Of a stretch of DNA of 64,000 nucleotides, positions 48,528-61,981 are shown piece by piece. Location: assembly GCF_024139115.2 (NCBI RefSeq), contig NW_026943251.1, positions 62,001 to 126,000 of the forward strand, in the 5' to 3' direction. The stretch is from Armigeres subalbatus (taxonomy: Eukaryota > Arthropoda > Insecta > Diptera > Culicidae). A program made the translations under genes and the position numbers. The notes beneath the pieces are model-generated. The model was given only the letters and a program-made list of their open reading frames with translations. It was not told the origin of the DNA and did no database searches. The number at the start of each line of letters is the position of its first letter. Position 1 is the first letter of the stretch.

Positions 48528-48732
48528 GTTGCTGTCAACGACATCGCCACCAGGAACACTTTCATCTGCTTACCCCAAGGAAATATTCGGCAGTGTTGTT
48601 CTGCTTCTGTGGCAAAAATCCGTAGTATATTCCGATCAACGCCGACATTCCCATCATCGCAAAAAATATCACATAATCGATTGTATTGAACCACAGTCTG
48701 GTTTGCACGATTTCCTCCGGTGGGCTTTCCAT
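48528..48732 (-). pseudogene. SLC5-like first coding exon, one frameshift
   Basis: The ATG at 48732 opens MESPPEEIVQTRLWFNTIDY, then helix 1 (VIFFAMMGMSALIGIYYGF) and NNTAEYFLG. The expected next residues, KQMKVFLVAMSLTAT, are present but one base out of frame near 48573-48577 (CTTGGGGTAAGCAG). The exon ends at a good donor (AC|GTAAGT). Layout and helix 1 match SLC5 sodium-coupled multivitamin/monocarboxylate-type transporters. Upstream DNA to about 48880 looks like a normal 5' UTR. The break could be a real mutation or an assembly error. Because later exons are also broken, decay is favoured. Confidence 0.65.
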
Positions 48733-51374
48733 GGTTATTTAGTGCTCTTTTGAAAAAATACTACGGAAATACCTATTCTGAAATGCACCACAACCGAAAA
48801 CTATCACCGACTGCACGCTGCACACACGTTGCGTTCCGCTTAGAACATCTTGTCAACTAGCTGAACTACGCACGAGACTAACCACGATAGCCTAAATGAT
48901 TTGATTATGCGGGGATTATTTTTAGACTGGACAAATCTCATCTATCCGCGGACGGAAGGCGTAGGAATTTCGCTCTTTAGTTTGATAGAATGCGTTCTGA
49001 ATTATCTGCGAAATTGGCCACCGCCACCACGGCTTCAGGAGAAGTTCCGTCACTCGACTGACACAGAAGCTGCAGATGAGCGTCCACTTTAACGAGATAT
49101 CATTTATAACAGGGGATACAAAAGACGCGAGATTAGGTACTTCAACGGTCGGTAAACGACGGCGGTATCTTTTGGGACTATCCTTAGCTTAGTTTGTGGG
49201 TATATTCGGGTCAACGCGGGGAAATGTATTTGAGCTTGAAATCCTATTCAATGTACATGATTGTGAGAAATTTAAATACCAATTACTATTTATGAAATTG
49301 GAAATCATGATAGGTTATCCTGGGGCTGGTTTTGCCCTAAATGGGAAGTAATGCTATTGTAAAAGCTATAAGGAATCGAGAGTCCGAAAAAAGAAGAAGA
49401 ATACAGAGTGACATTCATTGGATAGGTATAAACATTAGCTTTCCGGGACAAGGTGGCGTATTTTGTAGATTTGTTCATATTCCATTCCATTGATAAGATC
49501 ATTGCTCTTTTAGGTTATTTCGGTTGCTAGCAGGATCGTGGAGAAATTTAGGCAGCGCTAAAGCAGAACAAACTATGTTACAATTAAATCTTTTGCGATG
49601 AGATCTACTTTTTGTTTGTAATAAGCATATATCATTAGCTACTTTTTCAAACGATGTGAATTTTGGGCGATCAATCCAGATAAGGATAGCATTTTGTACT
49701 TATTTTCCATTTTACGCATAACGGCTGTCGTATACTAGAGATCAATTAAAATTTGCAAACTATTCTAAGAATCGCAATATGTAGTATGTACGTTGATCGT
49801 GCCATTGTAAAACTGGAAAATGTGACAAAAGACGACCTGATTTAGCACTGTTCGGGTAGGGCATTGTAATAATCGTGTTTTTATCATGGAGGTGTGCCGA
49901 CCCCCTGTCACGCAGTGTGTCATCCACATTACAGACGTTGTCTACCTTCGTAAAAAGCAATATTTACCATGAATGCAGACGGTAGCGTGTAGTGATAATG
50001 GTACGAATGATAAAAGATACGAAAGTACAGTAGCGGACATTGCTTTCTCATCCTATTATTTTTTATTCATATTTAATAACCAAAGAAGATACATCTGTAT
50101 TTTCGATCTCTTAATTTTGCCTGCAGATGGCGAGTGCGAGCTTCTTGGTTCGATCTAGGATCAGGAACTCTAGGATTAGCATCTCTACTGGGCATATTAT
50201 TGTCATTGTAATTATCACACAAGATTTAAATCCATGCAAAGGGGAGTGGCAAGCATAGCAATCATACAAACAATTGTGATAATGAAGAAGCCTGAATAGA
50301 ATACAGGGATTGAATCATAAAGAGAATGAGCAAGTCTCAAACTTATCATCTATGTATACATATACGATATGTAGCATCCCGCGAGAGCTTTTTCGCAAGT
50401 TTTCATCATAGAAGTGATTCAGGAGGCTATACCCATGGTAAAATTTCTTTTAGAAAGTTCCAAATGCAGGGGAGCACTGGATTTGAAGCTGCATTTCAAC
50501 TTGTTCTACACAGCTGTGCAGTAATCAACGCGGAAATGAGCGAAAACAAAGCGAGAATCACCATTTTTCTGTAGGGGCTGCCTATCCGATTCTGTTTTCG
50601 CACTTGTCTACTAGTTTGATAAATTTGTTATCATGGCTTGTTATGATTCAGGAACAGTTTTGCCTCTCTTTTATCGTTGTTCGTTGTCTATTGAGAGCGA
50701 TTTTGAAAACCCTGATAGAATAGCACTTCATTGTTTCTCAACATGCTTGTTTTCTTCGATTCACGATGAAAATGTATTGAATTAAAGGGCGTATAGTTCT
50801 TTAACGAATTTCTCCAAAATTAAAATAAAACATGCATAATAGAAATAAGTGTTAAAGTTAAACCATAGGTGAACTTGAACTAACCATGTTGAATGGCGAA
50901 CAGAATTTTATAATTTTTTCACTTATGAGGACGGATTTCAAGCATTTTGATGTCCGCTTCTGTATCTGAAATATTTCGAACTTGTAGTTGGTGAGTAAAC
51001 GTGGATGTTTATACGTGGAAATGTTGGATGTGGAATAGGATGACGACGATGACGTTCATAGTGAGATGAATGTTGGAAATTGTCATACGCTAAATAGGCT
51101 ACTGTACCAGTACAGATAGCTCAGGAGAATGAGCTTAATGTTTTTGGAATATTTATTGAATGGTGATACCAATTTCAGATAAGGTAAGTTAATTGATCAA
51201 TTTTCCGACTATGAAGTATAAATAAAGATATATTTAAAAGAAATATAAATCTATACTTTAAATATAGAATAAAGTTTTGTCCATACAAAATCACGTGTGC
51301 TAATTTATTCTTAGTTTTTGTTTTGTTGGTTTATCCATCATATATTTTATTTTCTCAGACTAAGCCTTGAGTGA
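48733..51374. other. Upstream region and unassigned DNA
   Basis: 48733-48900 may be the 5' UTR and promoter of the SLC5-like locus. Beyond it I recognise no gene or clear repeat. Confidence 0.35.
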
Positions 51375-51770
51375 GCTGTTCAGTGAATGAAAGCCTTCTC
51401 CATTCAGTTCGGTCCATGGCTGCACGTCGCATTCACGCAGTCTGCTTTCAACTGATTGATCGCTGTTTCCCGTCGGATCGCTGTTGAGAACATTTTTACC
51501 GGATTACTATCCGACATTGTGGCTACGTACGCGGTCCACCACAGTCGCCCGATTTTCGTGGTATGAACGATGGATGGTTCTCCAAACAGCCGATTCAACT
51601 CGTGGTTCATTCGCCTCCTCCACGTACCGTCTGCTATCTGCACCCCACCATAGATACGCAGCATTTCCTTTCGAAAATAGTGCGCGTTGGTCCTTCACGA
51701 GCATCGTCCAGGTCTCGTGTCCGTCTAACCATCGGTCTAACCTACCAGAGTTCCAAATATCATGTATTCG
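51375..51770 (-). mobile_element. RTE-like ORF2 3' fragment
   Basis: The minus frame contains LRIYGGVQIADGTWRRRMN, HELNRLFGEPSIVH and then a decayed RLWWTAYVATM (RLRWAGHVVRM in intact elements). This is the conserved C-terminal block of RTE-like non-LTR elements. The same family occurs at 56985-57906. The clade name is tentative. Confidence 0.65.
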
Positions 51771-51788
51771 TAGGCACTAGCTTGAAGC

Positions 51789-51965
51789 TGCGTACTCTTG
51801 TGCGACAAACCTAAGCACGGTGGACAAATACGGAGAATCAAACTGCTGTCCGATTGCCGCTGAAAGCATGGTCGATTCGCGTGCGTATTAGACACACGGT
51901 AGTTGAAGTTCGAAAAAAATATGAGATCTTGGTTTCTAGAGTAGTTTCCTGGACAGACTCCAGTA
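51789..51965. repeat. Dispersed repeat, copy 1
   Basis: GCGTACTCTTGTGCGACAAA through GTGGACAAATACGGAGAA and GAAAGCATGGTCGATTCGC to TTCCTGGACA is repeated at 55697-55882 with few changes. Both copies lie near RTE-like fragments. A GGCGGCGGCGGGG run follows at about 52033. Confidence 0.6.
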
Positions 51966-52162
51966 GAGGTGTGCGACTGTCCGAAAACCGATGGCAGCGG
52001 CGGCGTTTGTCAGAATTTTTAGTCGGCGGCGGCGGGGTTTTCGGCGTCTCGCTCTAAAGCCATTTTAAAAGCCATTTTATAACGTTCTCGAAGATTTTTT
52101 TTCATTTTTCGGATATTTTCAAGACGTCAACGGAGCATCTTTTCCAGATTTTTTCCAAAATA

Positions 52163-52570
52163 GGGGATGACAGGTTCGGCAGGTTTTGTTTTATTATTGT
52201 CAGGGGTTTTCTTTATTACTGATTATGCTCAAATTTGACATAAACTTTCTTTGCATACCGTCGTCGGGGGTGACAATGGGTCAAATGGGGGTGAGAATGG
52301 GTCACTGTTTCAAGTACTTAGAATGCTTGGAGAAAAGATTGAATGTATCTGTAAGCAAGAAGACTAAAATATAAGAGACCTTTTGAACGATTTTGCTATC
52401 CGACCTCCACGCTGCCGGTGAGAGCGATGACCCATTCTCACCCCCCCAGACCCATTGTCACCCCCGACGGCGGTATCAAAGAATATTGTGGCAAAATTTC
52501 ATAAAAATTTGGTTGACAAAAACCCCCTTGACAATAATAGAACAAAACCTGCCAAAGCCGTCTTTTCCCC
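52163..52570. mobile_element. GACGGC-family MITE split by a second MITE
   Basis: Ends GGGGATGACAGGTTCGGCAG and CTGCCAAAGCCGTCTTTTCC, with TA on both sides (52161-52162 and 52571-52572). With the insert at 52258-52473 removed it aligns end to end with the copy at 88-276. Confidence 0.85.
52258..52473. mobile_element. 216-bp MITE nested in another MITE
   Basis: Termini CCGTCGTCGGGGGTGACAAT and ATTGTCACCCCCGACGGCGG are near-perfect inverted repeats, with GGGTGAGAATGGGTC and its complement just inside. TA on both sides (52256-52257, 52474-52475) is a target duplication. The uninterrupted site GCATATCAAAG is seen in the other family copy at about 180-190. Confidence 0.9.
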
Positions 52571-52574
52571 TATT

Positions 52575-52915
52575 TATTATTGGAAATTATTTTCGAATTT
52601 TCCACAGGAACTACTTTGCAGCTCTTTGTAATTCGCAAGGAAAATTGCTTGGAATTTCAGGGGAAAATAATTCAAAATTTGCATGCGAAACTTTTCAGAA
52701 TTTTCATGAGAAATTGTTCTAAATTTTGTACTCCAGAATACTCAACAAAATATTTTGTCAAATTTACACTGAGCATTTTTCGGAACATCCACGGGAGACT
52801 CTAAGGAGTTTTTACGGGAAACTCGCTGAAGTTTGCACCAGAAATTTTCAGCAGAATTTTAATTTTTAAATTGCCATGGAAAGTTCTTCGAATTTTCCAG
52901 AATTTCTACAGGGTG
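52575..52915. repeat. Degenerate short-period repeat tract
   Basis: Words such as GAATTTTCCA, GGGGAAAA, TTCAGAATTTTCA and GGAAATTC recur every 25-40 bp with no exact period. No coding meaning. Confidence 0.4.
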
Positions 52916-52963
52916 ACTACTACCTGGAAGAATTATCACGCTATGTTTAAAGGCAACTATTAT

Positions 52964-54685
52964 GCAAAGTGAATGCACCTCGGATGTTAAGCCGTTAGAT
53001 CATAGTTTTTGACCTCTAGTTTAAGGATCTGTGTCGATTTCATCGGTGAAATTTTGACTTTTTTACTATTTAAGGTAATATTTTTAACCTAAAAGCCTTT
53101 TCTGATTTTTTTTAAATTTTTTGAAACAATTTATATAAAACCCAGGTACTACATTTTTTTCCTGGTGCTTTAAGAAACATTTTCATATAAAAACATTTTT
53201 CATATGATGAAAATAGTAGAAGTTATATTAAAATTACTGCCAGTCTTAAATGTTATTACGGTTTATTATGAATAGATCTGGAGCCTTCCTTAGCCGTGTG
53301 GTAAGTTACACTGCTACACTGCAAGACCATGCAAAAAGTGGGTGAGTTCGATTCCCGGTCTTGTCTAGGAAATATTCTCGCCTTCCCTGGGCATAAAGTA
53401 TCATCGTAGCCTCATGATATACGAATGCAAAAATGGTAACTTGGACTAGAAACCTTGTAGTTAATAACTATGGAAGTACTAAATGAACACTAAGCTCAGA
53501 GGCATATGTCAGAGTGGTTGATGTAATGCCAATAAGAAGAAGTATTATCAATTTTAAGAACATAATATCACTCTATAGCATTTCAAAACAAAAAAAGTTA
53601 AAACTACGCACTAGTTCAAAGTAGTATTTATGTTCTGTATTTCAAACTTGATTGAACCTCAATGGATGTCTGCATTATGTGACCACTGTTATATGCTACC
53701 ACCTTGGATAACAGTTTACATGCATACTGTTCAAGTTTATTATATTTTGTACTTTTGCTACATAGTATAGAAACTTCTGTGGGTGGATTCCGTTGTTTGC
53801 TCCGTATACTTTATAAGGCCTCTCTTTGATGCTTTCACAAAATTCAAGCACATGGAATTTCAACATAAGATTTTTTTCGGTGGTGGCCCGGCTGCTATCC
53901 AACTGTCACAAAAAGCTCGTATGGCATCTGAATAGAAGTCCAACAAACTAAAACAGCAATCAACTACCTGTGGTAGACTGTCCAATACCTTGTAATAATT
54001 TCCTTTCAAAACACCCCGTTTTACTGAAAGACTTCGGCAGTAACGCCCAGTGAAACCAAGTTGAGCGTGATGAGTTGCGTTGACCTCTGTCCAGACTTCA
54101 GATTTGTCTGGATGTTTTTTTTTTGCTACAGGGCCGAAAATTTGGTAGACCAATCCCACCAGCTAATGTAGCGCTGGAGGAGGGGTTTTGTCTAAAATTG
54201 TGTCATAGTCTTCTCTTTTCAGAAGATGATTATGAACACAATTGAAATATAATCGAGCATCTTCCTTGACCTGTCCAGCGTTAAATTCTATTTCTATGGT
54301 AACAAGTGGTACAGGGTTGCTGGTGTTTTAATAGACACGTATGAGATATGCAGTTACACAAGAATTCGCTATCGAAAAATGAAATATATGTTCGGTATCA
54401 ACAATATTTCTAGTATAACTTCTGCTACTTTCATCATATGAAAAATGTTTTTATATGAAAATTTTCCTTGAAGCGTCAGGAAAAAAAATGTAGTATACCT
54501 GGATTTTATATAACTTGCTTAAAAAAAATAAAAAATTAGGATAGATTTTCAGGTCTAAACTGTCTCCTTAAATGGTAAAAAAGTCTAATTTTCACCGATG
54601 AAATATTTCAATCGACACAGATCCTTAAACTAGAGGTCAAAAACTATGACCTAACGGCTTAACATCCGAGGTGCATTCACTTTGC
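52964..54685. mobile_element. 1.7-kb element with about 270-bp inverted ends
   Basis: The left end GCAAAGTGAATGCACCTCGG and right end CCGAGGTGCATTCACTTTGC are exact complements. Similarity continues inward (GACCTCTAGTTTAAGGATCT; TTTTCATATAAAAACATTTT) to about 53240 and 54410. The interior holds a complete SINE (53281-53543) and a 99-codon minus frame (53860-54159) without a known domain. No clear target duplication was found. Confidence 0.75.
53281..53543 (+). mobile_element. Feilai-type SINE, near full length
   Basis: The tRNA-like head CTTAGCCGTGTGGTAAG (A box) and GAGTTCGATTCCCGG (B box) are followed by the body and the AATGCCAATAAGAAGAAG end. It is inserted in the long-TIR element, so it is younger than that element. 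Confidence 0.85.
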
Positions 54686-54692
54686 ACCGTGA

Positions 54693-54868
54693 TATCAGAG
54701 AATTTCTGTCACAATCAGGGAACTTTTAAACATCTAAAAAAATTAACAAATTTAAGTATTGAACACGTATGGACAACAATTATCAGAGAATTTCTGTCAC
54801 AATCAGGGAACTTTCAAACATTTAAAAAAATTAACAAATTTAAGTATTGAACACGTATTGACAACGGA
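54693..54868. repeat. Tandem duplication of an 88-bp unit
   Basis: TATCAGAGAATTTCTGTCAC starts both units (54693 and 54781), and they differ at only a few positions. The array begins eight bases after the long-TIR element ends. Confidence 0.85.
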
Positions 54869-54925
54869 CCAGATCTTTACTGTACGGCAAATCCTTCCTA
54901 CTACTCGCAGAGAAAACAAAAAGAC
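54862..54925 (+). mobile_element. Short RTE-like RT scrap
   Basis: Plus frame TTDQIFTVRQIL matches the RT stretch TTDQIFNVRQIL encoded at about 60395-60440 (minus) in the larger RTE-like copy. Only about 60 bp are recognisable. Confidence 0.4.
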
Positions 54926-55354
54926 GAACCCCTGAAAATGTTCGTGAAGCTTCGCGAGTCATTCGGGTTAATTTGCAAAAAGTCATAAAACAACCTTGGA
55001 ACATGTTTCTCACTAAAGAAAGGACACAATTGTTTATTGCTGTTCTGTTCATGTCAAGTCAAATTTATCCACTGTATTCGAAGTAATCACAAATACTCGC
55101 GACCAGGGTTTGTAATGCTCACTCAATCGCAGGAGCACAGGATGCTCCCTCATGAAAATGTTCGGGGAGAAATCGCTTTTCGGGAAAAAAAAAACGGCCT
55201 GGAGGGAGAGTGATAACCATTTTTCGCTCACTTCGATTGCCGCCAAACGATGGTTTGCCCTTTTTTTTTCGTATTCGAGTCTTTTCGTGGCACCATGAAT
55301 GCAAATGGTAGTAGCTTATGTGGACCAAATAACATGACGCTTTCATACAGATAG
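54926..55354. other. Unassigned DNA
   Basis: No gene recognised; short open frames only. Confidence 0.35.
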
Positions 55355-55432
55355 CGTGGTGGTGTGGCTAGAGTAAGCGCATCGCTGCAGCTATTATTGT
55401 TACTATTCTGGGTTCGAATCCAGCGCGGCCAT
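55355..55432 (+). mobile_element. tRNA-like SINE head
   Basis: A perfect pol III B box (GGTTCGAATCC, 55411-55421) lies about 45 bases after an A-box-like TGGCTAGAGTAAGCG (55365-55379). The intervening region does not fold into a sound tRNA anticodon arm, so I call a tRNA-derived SINE rather than a tRNA gene. It differs from the Feilai-type copies. Confidence 0.45.
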
Positions 55433-55696
55433 ACAATTTTGTAATTGTTCTGCGATAATTCTCGCGAAAAGTGAGTGACAGGGTGAGTAAGAGATAAAAC
55501 GAGAAAGGATTTGCATCTAATAGGCAAGATTTTCGTTTATCTTCCCAGGCTAAATCTGGAGAAAGATTGATGGGTGAAAGATGATCCTCAATATAAACAA
55601 CGAAAAAAGGTTCTCCCTTGGCCCGAAAAACGCTTGCTTTGGTCTCATTGAAACGAAAAGTCGAAACCCTGTGTATGAGTAGACAATAGCGAAACT

Positions 55697-55882
55697 GCGT
55701 ACTCTTATGCGACAAACCTACGAACGGTGGACAAATACGGAGAACCAAACTGCTGTCTAATTGCCGCTGAAAGCATGGTCGATTCGCAGACTGGAACTGC
55801 AAGCGTGCGTATTAGACACACGGTAGTTGAAGTTCGTAAAAATATAAGATCTTGGTTTCCAGAGTAGTTTCCTGGACATACT
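55697..55882. repeat. Dispersed repeat, copy 2
   Basis: Matches 51789-51965 (GCGTACTCTTATGCGACAAA to TTCCTGGACA) with a short extra stretch, CAGACTGGAACTGCAA, after GTCGATTCG. Confidence 0.6.
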
Positions 55883-56984
55883 CCAGAACAGCATTGTCGA
55901 GAATTAAGGCCGATCTTCGGAGTTATCGACAGTTCGTGTCGTTTAGAGTCACCGACTGACGGTGGGTAACGACAAGAAGCAATTCAGTGCATGAGGCAAC
56001 AAAATAGGACAGCGGTCCATATTTATACCATGACAGTAAGTGGTTTCAAAGACCAAGACTCCCATGGGTACTGGACAGCGAATGACCACGTTCAAGACTT
56101 CGTATACTGCAATATTCGCCGAGTGAGACCAGCGATTCCTTTGATGGCACCCCTTCAACAAGCGCGTCTAGCTCACCACGAACAAGCCTTCACCTACACA
56201 TAGATAGGTTATTCTGGGCCGCTGCTGGTGAAAATGAGAAAATCCAACATCAATCGATGGGTCACACTATTCAGGTACCTGTCTAACTGTGCGAGCTGCT
56301 CACTTAGAAGTCGCTACTCACTATCAACAGAATTGTGCATCTATTGTGACCAAGATGAATACACAGCTAGGTGTTTCAATATGTTCAGTTTATGGACGAG
56401 AAGAAGGCGGGGGTGAAAAATTCATTTTCGGTGCAAAACATAAACAAACCGGCTGGCTCTCCCATACTAAAATCCAAGATGGCTGAGTCGTGAATTTGGC
56501 AGATTGGAACACCTAGTGGTGTACTCATCTTGATTGTGACCGTCGATTTGTCAGCTGCAGAGACTGCCTGCTGATTTTTTTAGCGACAATGCAATGAATT
56601 TCGAAGTTCCACATAGTGTATTGCAGGATTAAATAGCACATTCACCAGCACCAACACGGAGTGTAACTTCATCCTGCTCACGGTATACAAAAACAAGGTA
56701 GGTTCGTAAAGAAAATGGCAGTTCAAAAGTGACGTGATTGCTATCGCAGTATGAACGAATGCAAAAGTAGGCCAAATTGAATCGTAGAGCGTTGGCTTGC
56801 TTCGGCTTGAGCAGCGATAGCAGTGACGTCAATGGTTTACAACGAAAATTGATGTTTACATACCTGTCGATAGTGCCTTGATTTTGTATGCCGTGATCCT
56901 GCTCAAGATGAATACAAACAGGTGTTGTAGTATGCCAATTTCATGATTCAGCCATCTTGGATTTTTATATGGAATAGCCACCGA
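55883..56984. other. Unassigned DNA
   Basis: Only short open frames; possibly eroded retrotransposon, but no motif was found. Confidence 0.3.
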
Positions 56985-57906
56985 GTGTGTTTATGTTTTG
57001 CGCTTCAAATTCGCGGTGTAAACGATGGATGATTCTCCCAACAGTTGATGGAATTCGTGGTTCATTCGCCTCCCCCACGTACCGATAGCCATCTGTACCC
57101 CACCATAGATGGTACGCAGCACTTTCTTTTCGAAAACTCCCAGTGCGCGATGGTCCCCCACGAGCATCGTCCATGTCTCGTGTCCGCATAAAGAACTACC
57201 GGTCTAATAAGCGTTTTGTAGATAGTCAGGTTGGTACGGCGGCGAACTTTATTCGATCGGAGCGTTTTGCGGAATCCAAAGTACGTACGATTTCCTTCCA
57301 TGATGCGTCTCCGAATTTCTCTGTTGGTATCGTTATCGGAAGTCACGTTGTCCTCTCTTGGGCCTCTTCCTATCATGTACTTTGTCTTCAACGTATTGAT
57401 GATTAGTCCAATCCGTTTAGCTTCGCTTTTCAGTCTGATGTCGGCTTCCTCCATCCTCTCAAAGTTACGTGCCATAATGTCAATGTCGTCGGCGAAACCT
57501 AATAACTGGACGGACTTCGTGAAAATCGTACCACTCGTGTAAATCCCTGCTTTTCGTATTACTCCCTTCAGAGAAAGACACGAAATACCATCACTTTGCC
57601 GTAAACCTCTGCGCGTTTCGGAGGAACTCGAGAATGCCCCTGAGACTCGAACTACGGACATCACATCCATCATCACCTTGATCAACCTTATAAGTTCATC
57701 CGGAAATCCGTTTTCGTGCATTAGCTGCCATAGCTGGTCCCGATCGATTGTATCCTATGCGGCTTTGAATTCGATATATAGATGATATGTGGGCATGTTG
57801 TATTCGCGGCATTTCTGCTATACCTGACGTATGGTGAATACCTGATTTGTGGTAGAGCGTTCACCCATAAATCCAGCCTGATACTGCCCCACGAACTCTC
57901 TTGCAA
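56985..57906 (-). mobile_element. RTE-like RT and C-terminal fragment
   Basis: The minus strand reads ENGFPDELIRLIKVMMD, RRGLRQSDGISC, the catalytic LGFADDIDIMARN, and EIRRRIMEGNRTYFG, then in shifted frames the YGGVQ..RRMNHEL block near 57000-57120. The upstream RT (from about 57720 to 57906) is present but shifted. The 5' half is missing and it cannot be functional. Confidence 0.75.
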
Positions 57907-58362
57907 TTGGTGTTAGTCGGCGGCATAAAACTAACTGTCGAAATGAGTGAAACATGGACGGATCGTGGGAGCGCTTGCTGCAATCCGTGAAGACTGCAAT
58001 GGCGGAAGCATATTCCGAAAGGAAGTTAAATGATGAGGGCTGCAGACGTTGGTCATGGAGACTGAGAGGTTGGTGAACTCAAGGCCTGTGAAGTATTTGC
58101 CACTCATTTCGAATGAGTCAAAGCACTCGCGCTAAACCACTTCTTGGTGCTGAGATTGGTGCAACGGATGGGGACGAGAATTGTCCTCCTGATTTCACAT
58201 CCTATTGTACAGATCAGATCAGGGGCGATGATATGACCGATGACACGCCTGGCACCACATGACTTGGTGAAGGACTGTGGAATTCCGGAAGGTTACCGAC
58301 TTCTCCCGGGGGAGACTGTTAGCACCTTAAGATAGATACTGGAGGGCACAGTGAGTATAATA
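57907..58362. other. Unassigned DNA
   Basis: Moderately GC-rich, possibly retroelement-derived; no motif recognised. Confidence 0.3.
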
Positions 58363-58618
58363 CAGTCGAGATTCGCTGATTGAGATTTTAATACTTGGGT
58401 CACTTTTTAGTTGGGCCTCCGCTGGTTAGGTTATGGCCTAACTAAAAAGAAACTTTACGTCGAAATTGAATGTAAACACAGAAGACGGGAATGGGCATCA
58501 CTGGAAATCATTTGTGATGTTCAAAATCCACGTGTTCAAATGGCTGTCAGTTGACCCAACTAAAAAACGAATTCGTTAGTTGGGTCAAGATTGTGGCTCA
58601 GCCAGCGAATCAAGACTG
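58363..58618. mobile_element. 256-bp pogo-like MITE
   Basis: The left end CAGTCGAGATTCGCTG and right end CAGCGAATCAAGACTG are near-complements, each bordered by TA (58361-58362 and 58619-58620). A subterminal pair TTTTTAGTTGGG and CCCAACTAAAAA is mirrored. CAGT tips and TA duplication are typical of pogo-like elements. Confidence 0.7.
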
Positions 58619-59123
58619 TAACAGTGTCACCAAGTGACAAAATTAGAACCGAATCATCTGTCAGTTCCATACAAATGCGCGTTTCAAACGAGCATGAGAC
58701 CTGTCAAACGTGACACATGGCGTTACTCTTCTTCTAGAACTGTAGTGGAGGGCAAGAATTGGTGAATGAATAAAAGTAAGCCACGATAGTAAAGAAAGAA
58801 AGGTTGATTGACTTTGAAAACGCTACTTGGCATCGGAATCGATGGTAAGTGCTAGGTGTTAGTATAACGTTGATTCACATAGATCTGCACAATAGAAACG
58901 TATAATTGAATAAATATTTATTATACAAGCTACAATCTCGAATTTATTTTCGACCTGATGTTTACTCTGCGACAAATCTTTGATAAATTCCGTGACTCTT
59001 TGTCCGGCAAAGCTCATTAGGCTAATTCATGAGACGCTGGAATGGCCCAAATCGAGCGTCAGGATATCTGGGGAAACATCCGATTCGTTAGATGGATTGA
59101 AACAGAGAGAGAGAGGGAGAAAT
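58619..59123. other. Unassigned DNA
   Basis: AT-rich; no gene or repeat identified. Confidence 0.35.
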
Positions 59124-59208
59124 GGGTCAAACACAATAGATACGTTTGCGTGCGTTTTGACAGTTTTCCCATGGGACGGCACGCAAACGTATCCATTGTG
59201 TTTGACCC
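59124..59208. repeat. 85-nt hairpin of pre-miRNA size
   Basis: Arms GGGTCAAACACAAT and ATTGTGTTTGACCC continue through ACGTTTGCGTGC and GCACGCAAACGT, about 30 bp with one mismatch, around a 25-base loop. It is either a miniature element or a small RNA hairpin. No flanking duplication was seen. Confidence 0.6.
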
Positions 59209-59218
59209 TAAAGAGAGA

Positions 59219-59335
59219 AGTTAGAAGATGAAGTGAAAAGCAAGAAGTGAGAAGTGAAAAGTGAGAAGAAAGAAGAAGAGAGAAGGGAGAAGGGATAAAC
59301 AAAAAAAGGAAGAAGTAGAAAGTAGAACAGACTTT
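59219..59335 (+). repeat. Purine-only tract
   Basis: About 115 bases consisting almost entirely of A and G (GAAGTGAGAAGTGAAAAG-like words), with a few T and C. Confidence 0.6.
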
Positions 59336-59509
59336 TCACTGTTTACTACTAAATTTGGCCTAATGACCATTCGGCCTAATAGCCGATATAACAGGATTAG
59401 AACATGATTAGGTACTTTCCCTCTAGATACGCCTGGTTTTGTAATTAAACGATTAACGAGTTATCTATTTGTTTTTCTCTTGACAGTTGATTGCTTCCAT
59501 TATTTCATT

Positions 59510-61730
<2,221 letters not shown>

Positions 61731-61888
61731 CTCGTATCCCGGCCAGCACAACGGGGAGGTAGGGATGGGAGTTGCTGGGTAAGAGGCTAAGGACCGCGAG
61801 ACGGGGTCTATTTTATTCCTTCAGTTACGCGAAGTACCAATGGTACGCTTTACTCAGCATTTGCCGTGGGTATTTGGGGCCTTCTTCT

Positions 61889-61981
61889 TAATAACTGTGG
61901 AAGTGCTTAATGAACACTAAGCTGCGAGGCGGCTCTGTCCCAGTGTGGGGATGTAATGCCAATAAGAAGAAGAAGAAGAAG
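61889..61981 (+). mobile_element. Feilai-type SINE 3' end
   Basis: TAACTGTGGAAGTGCTTAAT to AATGCCAATAAGAAGAAG; the tRNA-like head and most of the body are missing. Confidence 0.75.
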
